A stretch of DNA of 15,483 nt, taken from Spirochaeta sp. (GTDB lineage: Bacteria; Spirochaetota; Spirochaetia; DSM-27196; Alkalispirochaetaceae). The notes under the pieces are model-generated. The model did no database searches. It was not told where the DNA came from and saw only the letters and a program-made list of their open reading frames with translations. Position 1 is the stretch's first letter. Each line of letters opens with the position of its first letter. Both the position numbers and the translations under genes were made by a program. Location of the stretch: contig JAQIBO010000097.1 in NCBI GenBank assembly GCA_027859055.1, positions 1 to 15,483 on the forward strand. The letters are read 5' to 3'. This document shows positions 6,454 through 12,668 of this stretch, piece by piece.

Positions 6454-6825
6454 ATGAAAATCCTGGTGATCGATGACTCCGGTGTGATGCGCCGGATCCA
6501 TCGCAATACGTTAATGGAACACAATATTCAGGAAACAGATATCATCGAAGCGGTGGATGGACAGCAGGCGCTTGAAATTGCCGCAAAAGAAGAGATCGGG
6601 CTGTTTCTGATTGACTGGAACATGCCAAAAGTTGACGGCCTCAAACTGGTCAAAGCGTTACGCCGCATGGAGCAGTACGCGGACACGCCGCTCATCATGA
6701 TCACCTCGGAAGCGGCAAAGTACAACGTGATGGAGGCGATTCAGGCGGGGGTTACCAACTACGTCGTCAAGCCGATCCGGGGCGAAACGCTCTGGAATAA
6801 ACTCAGCAAGTACATCGACTTGTGA
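6454..6825 (+). CDS. cheY: CheY-like single-domain response regulator
   Basis: 123 residues, exactly one receiver domain. All catalytic positions are present: D7-D8 acidic pocket, phosphoacceptor D54 (LIDWNMPKVDG), T84 (LIMITSEA) and K106 (YVVKPI). Y103 sits where the CheY aromatic switch residue is expected. The start at 6454 is chosen for the AGGGAG at 6443-6448 and the perfect start of the fold (MKILVIDDSG); in-frame upstream sequence is the promoter region. It is the first gene of a five-gene run and is followed 10 nt later by cheX. With a phosphatase and a CheA-like kinase in the same operon, it probably carries their signal. The output could be a flagellar motor or another CheY-binding protein; nothing in the window identifies it. 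Confidence 0.93.
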   Translation: MKILVIDDSGVMRRIHRNTLMEHNIQETDIIEAVDGQQALEIAAKEEIGLFLIDWNMPKVDGLKLVKALRRMEQYADTPLIMITSEAAKYNVMEAIQAGVTNYVVKPIRGETLWNKLSKYIDL

Positions 6826-6835
6826 GGAGACCGCA

Positions 6836-7297
6836 ATGCAGGCAAAATACATAAATCCGTTCGTCAAAGCGACGGTCGGGCTTTTTCAGGACTTCGTTGG
6901 AATCTCCGTAACACCGCAACAACCGTATCTCCGCACCGACCCCAACGACCTGGAAGAGGTGTCCGGCATTATCGGGCTTGCCGGTGAGACAGCCGGTGCG
7001 GTGGTGCTGAGTTTTTCCCGGGAGTCGGCGATTCGCGTAGTCGGAAAAATGGAGGGACACCCCTACAAGGCACTGACCAATGACGTGATCGATGGGGTCG
7101 GAGAACTGGTCAACATTATCGCCGGTAATGCGAAAAAGGACCTGGACGAGTTCCGCATCGACATCTCGTTGCCCGGAATTGTCACCGGGAAAAGCTATCA
7201 GATTCACTGGCCCGAGGGTATTCCTGTCATCGCGATTCCGTTCGATTCGGAGTACGGTCACTTTTCGGTCAACGTCTCGCTTCGGGACATGCAGTAG
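6836..7297 (+). CDS. cheX: CheX-type CheY-P phosphatase
   Basis: 153 residues. The family signature E-x-x-N is present as E90-L-V-N93 in DGVGELVNIIAGNAKKDL, followed by N98, as in the single active-site helix of CheX. The C-terminal half (SLPGIVTGKSYQIHWPEGIP, then FSVNVSLRD) also matches CheX. CheX works as a dimer that removes phosphate from CheY-P and is the usual signal terminator in spirochaetes and Thermotoga. GAGGAGA lies about 7 nt before the ATG. Sitting between cheY and the CheA-like kinase, it completes a minimal kinase-regulator-phosphatase cycle. Confidence 0.92.
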   Translation: MQAKYINPFVKATVGLFQDFVGISVTPQQPYLRTDPNDLEEVSGIIGLAGETAGAVVLSFSRESAIRVVGKMEGHPYKALTNDVIDGVGELVNIIAGNAKKDLDEFRIDISLPGIVTGKSYQIHWPEGIPVIAIPFDSEYGHFSVNVSLRDMQ

Positions 7298-7305
7298 GTG
7301 GTATC

Positions 7306-9516
7306 ATGCTTTCGACAATTCAAGCAAAGATCGTAACCGCGATCGTTCTTGTTCTGGTGGTGGGGGTCAGTGCCGCCACGGTGATTTCAATTCGGACGCA
7401 ACGGACCAACCTGCTCGAGGCGCAGCAGCAGGAGCTTGCCAACAACAGTAACACCCTCAACATCAGTGTGCGCAACGTGATGCTCGCCGGTGAGGCGCCG
7501 GTCGCGGTGAGCCTGCTTCAGGACCTGAGCGAGGCCCCCGGATTTGATGCCCTGGAAATCTACCGGCGCGACGGGTCGATCGCCTTCAGCGATTTCTCCA
7601 CGATGGAAGAGGTCAACCGGAACCTGGGCGGTGAGGCGTTTCCCGAGACCCCCCGACGAACCGGTACACCAGATGCGATCGTTCCGGTTGAGACGGTCGC
7701 GTTTGAGGAGGCGGTGACGTTCAACACGCCCCGGATCGTTGAAGACCTGGAGGCGCAACAACTGGAGTACTACTTTCCCATCCTCAACTACTCCGAGTGC
7801 CGCCAGTGCCACGGCACGGACCACTTTGTCCGCGGGGTTGCCTATTACGACGTTTCCCTCGACAGCGTCTTTGACCGCATTGGAAACGCCCGGAACACGC
7901 TGTTGATTCTCTACATCGCGATGACCGCGGCGATCGCGCTTGCCCTCGTAACGCTGATGCAGCAGATCGTCATCGTTCCGATCCGGTCGATCGGACGGGT
8001 GGTGGGCCGCGTTGGAGAGGGAGATCTTGACGTCCAGGCGGATGTCGCCGGGAGCAGTGAGTTCCGCACGCTGTCCCAGAAAATCAACGCGATGATTGGC
8101 GGACTCAAGGAACGGAACCGTCTGGAAGTGCAGAACAGCGTCATCGAAGCGCGGGACGAGGAGAATCGCAAATACCTCGACAACATCGCCGAGGGTCTGC
8201 TGCTGATCGACCGCGATCATCGCATCAGCGAACAGTACTCCCGGTATGTGGAAGAGCTCTTTGCCACGACGGAGATCGCCGGGCGTTCTTTTGTCGACTT
8301 CATCTATCCGGACACCGCGCAGCCCGGCGGGGAAGCCGATGCGCGGCACGACCTGGCGCGGTTCCTGACGATGGTTTTTGAGAACACCGCCACCGAAATG
8401 GAGATGATCATGTCGATCAACCCCCTCGCTGAACAGCGCCTGACCGTCGGTGACGGCGGAGAGCAGCGGGAGATCGTCGTGGATACGCATTTCCAGCGAA
8501 TCTTCGCCGACGACGGAACGGTGGAACGGGTAATGGTCATCTTTGAGGATCTCACCGATATCGTCCGGACCCGGGCACAACTGGAATCGGAACGGCAGCG
8601 GTACAAGAGTGATATCGAGCATATCGCGACGCTGCTGAAGACGGGGCCTGAGGCGTACCAGGAGTTTTCCCGCGACGTTCGGCGTACGATCGAACTGGTT
8701 GAGCAGACGATTGAAGGTTCCGCCGCGGGTGAATCGCGGAACACGGTACTGCGTGAGCTCCACTCCCTGAAGGGAACTGCTCGGTATCTGGAGTTCTATC
8801 CCGTTGCGGAACTGGCCCACGCTGCCGAGGACGCGATCAGCGACGGGGGTGATGTCGCGGCGATCGTGGAGCGGTTGCGGGAAGAGATGGAAAATCTCGA
8901 CACGATAAACGAGCGGTTCCGGAGCTTTGCCGCAGTTATCGCGCCGGAGGACACCGCCCGCGCCGCGCTCAGCGACTTTCTTGAGCATATCGAGCGCATG
9001 AGCCGTGAAATCGCCGCCGAACTGGAAAAAGGCGTTGTAGTACAGATCGACAACGAACTCACCGAACTGAGCGTATTGTCCCGGCTGAAGAATCCGATTA
9101 TCCATCTCGTTCGTAACGCGATCGACCATGGCATCGAAGATGAATACGAACGCCTCGCCGCCGGGAAATCCAACCCGGCGACTATCACCCTTGCGTTCTC
9201 CGAAAGCGAGACGGTTTATGTCGTATCGATCGGCGACGACGGTCGGGGTATCGACTTTGACGCGGTCCGCCGTACCGCAGTGGAGCGGGGTGTACTGGCC
9301 GCCGACCGTACTTACACCCGGGCGCAGCTGGTCAAGACGCTGTTTGCCCCGAGCTTTTCCACCCGGGGAGGCGCTACGGAGATATCCGGGCGGGGCGTCG
9401 GCCTGGACGTGGTGCAGGAAGAGATCCGCTCCCTTGGCGGCAAGATATCCCTTCGGACGCGCGCCGGCGAGGGAACGCGCTTTACGTTGACGGTACCCAA
9501 AGGAGGGCAGTCGTGA
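7306..9516 (+). CDS. Membrane-bound CheA-like histidine kinase with extracytoplasmic c-type haem sensor
   Basis: 736 residues. TM1 (10-29); extracytoplasmic sensor (30-195) with a c-type haem motif C165-R-Q-C168-H169 just after YYFPILNYSE; TM2 (about 197-223); HAMP (224-275); a PAS-like domain (about 285-420); an HPt domain (about 436-540) with phosphoacceptor H486 in ELHSLKGTARYLE; and a CheA-type ATPase with N box HLVRNAIDHGIE (600-611), G1 DDGRGID (644-650) and G2 SGRGVGLDVV (694-703). The protein ends right after the ATPase, so the CheW-like P5 domain is absent. There is little room for the P3 dimerisation helices; TM/HAMP/PAS contacts probably replace them. Having HPt ahead of a CheA-type ATPase, with a chemoreceptor-like front end, makes this a receptor and CheA in one chain. 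AGGTGG lies 4 nt before the ATG and overlaps the cheX stop. The next gene overlaps by GTGA. Redox state or a haem-binding gas is the likely input; this is inference. Confidence 0.88.
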   Translation: MLSTIQAKIVTAIVLVLVVGVSAATVISIRTQRTNLLEAQQQELANNSNTLNISVRNVMLAGEAPVAVSLLQDLSEAPGFDALEIYRRDGSIAFSDFSTMEEVNRNLGGEAFPETPRRTGTPDAIVPVETVAFEEAVTFNTPRIVEDLEAQQLEYYFPILNYSECRQCHGTDHFVRGVAYYDVSLDSVFDRIGNARNTLLILYIAMTAAIALALVTLMQQIVIVPIRSIGRVVGRVGEGDLDVQADVAGSSEFRTLSQKINAMIGGLKERNRLEVQNSVIEARDEENRKYLDNIAEGLLLIDRDHRISEQYSRYVEELFATTEIAGRSFVDFIYPDTAQPGGEADARHDLARFLTMVFENTATEMEMIMSINPLAEQRLTVGDGGEQREIVVDTHFQRIFADDGTVERVMVIFEDLTDIVRTRAQLESERQRYKSDIEHIATLLKTGPEAYQEFSRDVRRTIELVEQTIEGSAAGESRNTVLRELHSLKGTARYLEFYPVAELAHAAEDAISDGGDVAAIVERLREEMENLDTINERFRSFAAVIAPEDTARAALSDFLEHIERMSREIAAELEKGVVVQIDNELTELSVLSRLKNPIIHLVRNAIDHGIEDEYERLAAGKSNPATITLAFSESETVYVVSIGDDGRGIDFDAVRRTAVERGVLAADRTYTRAQLVKTLFAPSFSTRGGATEISGRGVGLDVVQEEIRSLGGKISLRTRAGEGTRFTLTVPKGGQS

Positions 9517-10094
9517 GAGGAGGATCCGTGAAGTGGACACTTGGAAAAGAAGAACTGGCGCCGCGGCGGCGGCTGATTCGGTGCGTACCGCTGGCCATCG
9601 CGGCCATCGCCGTTCTCACCCTCCTGACCGCATGCGCAGACGCTGAGGAACCGGTGGTGACCCCGCTTTCGGCGGAAGAGATAAGCGGAGAACGCCTCTG
9701 GGAACGGATCACCGACGAGTCCGACTATACCACGTGGGGGTTCTGGCCGGACCACGACGGGTACCAGCCGGGGCAGGCGCCGCACGGCCCGGTTCACCGC
9801 ATATTTGTCAACCGGCCGTTGCTGTCGGCGGTCCCCCTTGCGGAACGTGAGACACCCAACGGAAGCGTTATCGTTAAGGAAAACCGTAGCGGTGACCGCA
9901 CGCTCAACGGCTACACCGTCATGGCCAAGGTCGACGGGTTCGCCCCCGCCACCGGCGACTGGTTCTGGGTGAATTACGCGGTGGACGGCACAATTCGCGC
10001 CGAAGGCAGTGTGGGCGGGTGCATCTCCTGCCACAGCGGTATGCGGGACAACGACTACATTATTGCCTACCCCCTGGACCGGACGGTACAGTAG
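9513..10094 (+). CDS. Cytochrome P460-like c-type haem lipoprotein
   Basis: 193 residues from the GTG at 9513. A lipobox LLTAC with C41 follows a hydrophobic stretch (26-40), so the mature protein is probably lipid-anchored outside the cytoplasmic membrane. The mature part matches the P460 fold: GYTVMAKVDGF (133-143), TGDWFWVNYAVDGT (147-160) and haem site C170-I-S-C-H174 near the end. K139 lies in the strand where P460 proteins carry the lysine cross-linked to haem; whether that cross-link forms cannot be seen. Known P460 cytochromes oxidise hydroxylamine or bind NO, while other members are unassigned. Two start codons are possible, each with its own ribosome site: GTG 9513 (AGGAGG at 9501-9506) and GTG 9528 (AGGAGG at 9518-9523). 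The overlap with the kinase gene argues for coupled expression and a shared function. Confidence 0.85.
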   Translation: MRGGSVKWTLGKEELAPRRRLIRCVPLAIAAIAVLTLLTACADAEEPVVTPLSAEEISGERLWERITDESDYTTWGFWPDHDGYQPGQAPHGPVHRIFVNRPLLSAVPLAERETPNGSVIVKENRSGDRTLNGYTVMAKVDGFAPATGDWFWVNYAVDGTIRAEGSVGGCISCHSGMRDNDYIIAYPLDRTVQ

Positions 10095-10101
10095 CGGTGC
10101 G

Positions 10102-10368
10102 ATGCTGCAAGAGCTCCTGACCGTTACCAATCCAAAAGGGATTCACGCCCGCCCCTCGGCGATGATCGTTGACACCGCGCAGAAACTGGACGCGACGATC
10201 CGCTTTCTTGCCGACGGCGAAGTTATCGACGCCACCAACATCATGGACGTGCTCTCCATGGGCGCCGCCTGTGGCGCGGAGATAACCGTCACCGTCGACG
10301 GCGGCGACGAAGCGTCGGCGATGCAGCGGATGAAAGAGATCTTCGCGTCAAACTTCGGTGACGATTGA
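10102..10368 (+). CDS. ptsH: HPr-family phosphocarrier protein
   Basis: 88 residues, the standard HPr length. The phosphoacceptor H15 is present in GIHARPSAM with R17-P18. The position of the regulatory serine (Ser46 in the usual K-S-I-M segment) is asparagine here (T45-N46-I47-M48), so regulation by HPr kinase at that site should be lost. HPr receives phosphate from enzyme I; its partners (enzyme I, HPr kinase, EIIA) are not in the window. It starts 7 nt after the P460 stop with no clear ribosome site, so translation probably depends on the upstream gene. Its place as last gene of a CheY/CheX/haem-kinase operon is unusual and may mean a regulatory rather than sugar-transport role, as in organisms with an incomplete PTS. 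Confidence 0.92.
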   Translation: MLQELLTVTNPKGIHARPSAMIVDTAQKLDATIRFLADGEVIDATNIMDVLSMGAACGAEITVTVDGGDEASAMQRMKEIFASNFGDD

Positions 10369-10400
10369 CCCCGGGCGCCACAACCCGGGGCGCCCCGGGC
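10369..10400. terminator. GC-rich inverted repeats between convergent genes
   Basis: A perfect 16-bp palindrome CCCGGGGCGCCCCGGG (10384-10399) is preceded by a related arm CCCCGGGCGCC (10369-10379). Either the palindrome alone or the two arms with a loop could form a strong hairpin just after the HPr stop and before the end of the minus-strand DUF3047 gene (10447). There is no U-run on either strand, so Rho-dependent or bidirectional termination is more likely than classic intrinsic termination. The remaining 10401-10446 shows only C/G-rich sequence. Confidence 0.4.
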
Positions 10401-10446
10401 TTCGCATCTCTCACCGCCGGTCCCGCCGCTATCGCCGCTACCGCGG

Positions 10447-11181
10447 TCACTCCTGATCCGGATCCCGTTCCAGCCACAGGTAATCGAGAAACGCCTCCGT
10501 CCGGGACCCCGTGTTGTCACCGTCTCCCATCACCGCGATGTACGCCTCCGCCGGCGGGTCGGTTCCAAAGTGGGCGCGGTAGGTGGCGAGAAGATCCACC
10601 GTGTGCTCCGACCACGTACCGACCCGTAACGGTGTGACAGGGGTTACCACGTACTGGCGGTCGGTAAAGGGACTGGGAAATACCCGCGGCGTGTACCGAC
10701 GCGCAGTCCACACGAATCCAAGGGAACTGTCCGGCGGTACCGCGCCGTATACCCGTTCCTGCATCTGCGCCCACAGGCGCCGGGCCACCGGGCGTTTTTC
10801 CATCGGAGTAACAAACGACACGTAAATACGAATGGCCGCGTCGTCACCGTCTTTCGTCAGCAGGTTGGTTCCGGACGCGTCCCGGGTTACCCGCCAGCGC
10901 CAGCGAAAAATCGGCGTCCGGTAGACATCCACGGTGTGCTCCAGGACAAACATCGACGCCGAGCCGTCGGCGCGGACGCGCAACGTCGCACCCCCGTCCG
11001 CGGCGCTGTAGGTAGACATGGCGTCCACCTTGGGGAGTTCCAGGTTGGTCCATCGGGACAGATCGTCAAACCGGTCCGCGCCGACCTGCGTGGACAGCTG
11101 GGCGACCGGCTGAGCGGGCAGCGAACCAGACAACGCAAGGAACACGCCCAGAACTGCTCCAATGCGCCGTCGCGTGGTCAT
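10447..11181 (-). CDS. DUF3047-family secreted protein
   Basis: 244 residues from the ATG at 11181, which has GGAGG 7 nt upstream and lies 2 nt after the stop of the ynjF-type gene. A signal peptide (MTTRRR, hydrophobic 8-20, LPAQP) indicates export; the mature part begins near 24. Family landmarks: DDLSRWTNLELPK (39-51), an L-R-V segment in the first third, PIFRWRWRV (90-98), TKDGDDAAIRIYVSF (109-123), and GFVWTARR in the middle. This is the pattern of DUF3047, a beta-rich domain of unknown function common in Gram-negative secreted proteins. A longer reading frame extends to 11499, but that part is the antisense-frame shadow of the ynjF-type gene. Co-transcription with a phosphatidyltransferase next to an importer suggests an envelope-linked job; no activity is assigned. 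Confidence 0.82.
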   Translation of the reverse strand: MTTRRRIGAVLGVFLALSGSLPAQPVAQLSTQVGADRFDDLSRWTNLELPKVDAMSTYSAADGGATLRVRADGSASMFVLEHTVDVYRTPIFRWRWRVTRDASGTNLLTKDGDDAAIRIYVSFVTPMEKRPVARRLWAQMQERVYGAVPPDSSLGFVWTARRYTPRVFPSPFTDRQYVVTPVTPLRVGTWSEHTVDLLATYRAHFGTDPPAEAYIAVMGDGDNTGSRTEAFLDYLWLERDPDQE

Positions 11182-11183
11182 TG

Positions 11184-11798
11184 TTACGCCTCCGGCCGGT
11201 CCGGCAAATTGCGCGCCGCCCAGACCACCCGTTGAAGAATCCCAACCGCCGTCGCCGCCGCCATCGCGTAAAAGAGCATTCCCGCGTACGCCGGCACCGC
11301 CAGAAAGAGCGTGAAAAACACCAGCGTTTCCGTCCCCTCCACAACGCCGACGGGCATCACCACCGAGGTGAGCGGGCGTGGTCCGGCACCGCGCTTTTCC
11401 ACCACCGCCGAAAGATACATCCACGAGGCGGCGTTGACGTAAAACACCGCCAGTAACACCACCAGGGGCAGGGTCGCAGTTCCACCGGTCCCCAGCCACA
11501 CCCCGATCGGAACCGCCGCGTACACGACAAAATCAAACAGAACGTCCAGGTACCCTCCCAGATCGCTTGCCGCCCCGCGATACCGGGCAACAAGCCCGTC
11601 CAGCCCGTCCAGAATCCGGTTTATCGCGAAGAGGACCAGCGCCACCGTCCACTGACCTGCCCCGGCTGCGATTGCAGCACCGACGCCACATACCAGCGCC
11701 GCGGCGGTAATCGCCATCGGCCCGATCGCTGCGGGAACCGCCCGTACCGCCGGAAGCAGTACGCGGTCCTTGAGCGGACGACTCGCGTTGTCAAACAT
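11184..11798 (-). CDS. ynjF: YnjF-type CDP-alcohol phosphatidyltransferase
   Basis: 204 residues from the ATG at 11798, nearly the length I recall for E. coli YnjF. The CDP-alcohol phosphotransferase motif D-G-x2-A-R-x8-G-x3-D-x3-D is complete: D67, G68, A71, R72, G81, D85, D89, which bind the metal and CDP group. Several transmembrane segments surround it. Beyond the shared motif, AINRILDGLDGLVAR and GVVEGTETLVFF match the YnjF subgroup rather than PgsA or PssA. These enzymes transfer a diacylglycerol-phosphate-type group from a CDP-linked donor to an alcohol; the YnjF acceptor is unknown. An ATG at 11840 would add 14 residues, but the 11798 start aligns with YnjF and with a promoter whose start site would be the ATG itself. 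It is followed by the DUF3047 gene and is divergent from a YnjD/B/C importer. Confidence 0.88.
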   Translation of the reverse strand: MFDNASRPLKDRVLLPAVRAVPAAIGPMAITAAALVCGVGAAIAAGAGQWTVALVLFAINRILDGLDGLVARYRGAASDLGGYLDVLFDFVVYAAVPIGVWLGTGGTATLPLVVLLAVFYVNAASWMYLSAVVEKRGAGPRPLTSVVMPVGVVEGTETLVFFTLFLAVPAYAGMLFYAMAAATAVGILQRVVWAARNLPDRPEA

Positions 11799-11804
11799 TC
11801 TGTG

Positions 11805-11833
11805 AATATACACGAACCTGTCACTTCTGCGAA
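11805..11833 (-). promoter_or_regulatory. Promoter of the ynjF-type gene, again with the start site at the ATG
   Basis: Minus strand: TTCGCA (11833-11828), 17-nt spacer, TATATT (11810-11805). The last -10 base is 7 nt from the A of ATG 11798, the same distance as for the TVP38 gene, and no ribosome site intervenes. Confidence 0.45.
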
Positions 11834-11849
11834 GCCTCATCCGTGCTCG

Positions 11850-11882
11850 CCGGACCCGCCCGGATCAACCGGCCCCGCCTGG
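11850..11882. repeat. 14-bp direct repeats in the ynjF/ynjD divergent region
   Basis: CCGGACCCGCCCGG (11850-11863) and CCGGCCCCGCCTGG (11869-11882) agree at 12 of 14 positions and start 19 nt apart, close to two helical turns. They lie between the two predicted promoters in a 123-nt gap, where a shared regulator could act. Confidence 0.35.
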
Positions 11883-11911
11883 TGGACAAAGCCGGACATT
11901 TTTACGATTCT
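11883..11911 (+). promoter_or_regulatory. Weak candidate promoter of the ynjD-type gene
   Basis: TGGACA (11883-11888), 17-nt spacer, GATTCT (11906-11911, three of six consensus bases). If used, the message would start about 4 nt before the ATG at 11922. No Shine-Dalgarno sequence was found for this gene. Confidence 0.25.
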
Positions 11912-11921
11912 TAGCCTTGCG

Positions 11922-12668
11922 ATGAAAAAGTATGTGCATGCACAATCAATCAGCCGACGGTTTGGACCGGTTGTGGCGTTGCAGGACGTCTCGTTCTCCG
12001 TCAACGCCGGGGAGCTGCTCTCCTTTGTCGGCCCCTCCGGCGCCGGCAAAACAACGCTTCTCAAACTCCTGGCCGGTATCGACACCGCCGACCGCGGTAC
12101 GATCACATTTCGCGACGGCGTGGATCGGCGACACCCGCCGATCCTCGTGTTTCAGGATTATCTGCTTTTCCCGCATATGACCGTCTTTGACAACGTGGCG
12201 TTCGGTCTCCGCTCCCGGCGGGGGCGCGCCAGGTTCACCCGCGACGAGGTGCGGGAGCGGGTGGAGCGTTACCTGATGCAACTGGGCGTCGCCGATAAGG
12301 CGGATATTTTTCCGGCAACCCTTTCCGGCGGACAAAAGCAACGGGTTGCCCTGGCGCGGGCGCTGGTCCTGGAGCCGGGGTTGTTACTTCTTGACGAACC
12401 GTTTGCCAACCTCGACCGCCGCCTGAAGGGCGAGACGGCGTTTTTCATCCGCGACCTGCAACGCCGCCTTGGCGTGACCACGATCACCGTGTCCCACGAC
12501 CTTGATGAAACACTGGCTATCTCCGACCGGGTCGGGGTGATCGTCAACGGCACGCTGGAGCAGATCGGTCCGCCCCGGGAGATCGAAGCACACCCCGCCT
12601 CACCGGCGGTGGAACAGATCTTTACCCGGCACGACCGGATGAAACAGTTTGACGAGGAGGTGTCGTGA
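11922..12668 (+). CDS. ynjD: ABC importer ATPase, YnjD-like
   Basis: 248 residues with every ATPase motif: Walker A GPSGAGKT (37-44), Q-loop Q78, signature LSGGQ (134-138), Walker B LLLLDEP (154-160), D-loop NLD and H-loop H192. It energises the importer made with the following binding protein and permeases. It belongs to the broad group containing PotA, CysA, ThiQ and YnjD; the YnjD name rests mainly on the neighbouring YnjB-type gene. It lacks the C-terminal TOBE domain of PotA/MalK types, agreeing with YnjD/ThiQ. The start at 11922 gives a clean fold start; an in-frame ATG at 11802 would add 40 residues of unlike, proline-rich sequence inside the divergent promoter region. The binding-protein gene overlaps its end. 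Confidence 0.85.
   Translation: MKKYVHAQSISRRFGPVVALQDVSFSVNAGELLSFVGPSGAGKTTLLKLLAGIDTADRGTITFRDGVDRRHPPILVFQDYLLFPHMTVFDNVAFGLRSRRGRARFTRDEVRERVERYLMQLGVADKADIFPATLSGGQKQRVALARALVLEPGLLLLDEPFANLDRRLKGETAFFIRDLQRRLGVTTITVSHDLDETLAISDRVGVIVNGTLEQIGPPREIEAHPASPAVEQIFTRHDRMKQFDEEVS
12655..12660 (+). promoter_or_regulatory. Ribosome site that decides the ynjB start
   Basis: AGGAGG here is 4 nt from the GTG at 12665 and 7 nt from the ATG at 12668. The second spacing is the usual one, so the ATG, overlapping the ynjD TGA stop by one base, is preferred. Confidence 0.6.

Noticed and set aside
7387..9540. Very long open frame (717 codons) on the minus strand
   Set aside because: It is antisense to the haem-sensor kinase, whose motifs are unambiguous; the antisense product has no family features and no ribosome site.
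11182..11499. N-terminal extension of the DUF3047 reading frame
   Set aside because: It overlaps the ynjF-type gene in another frame, has low-complexity G/R-rich sequence, and the ATG at 11181 has a ribosome site followed by a proper signal peptide.
11799..11921. Possible TPP riboswitch upstream of the importer
   Set aside because: The gap was checked because related importers carry thiamine; no CTGAGA box or its partner segment is present, and the predicted leaders are too short.
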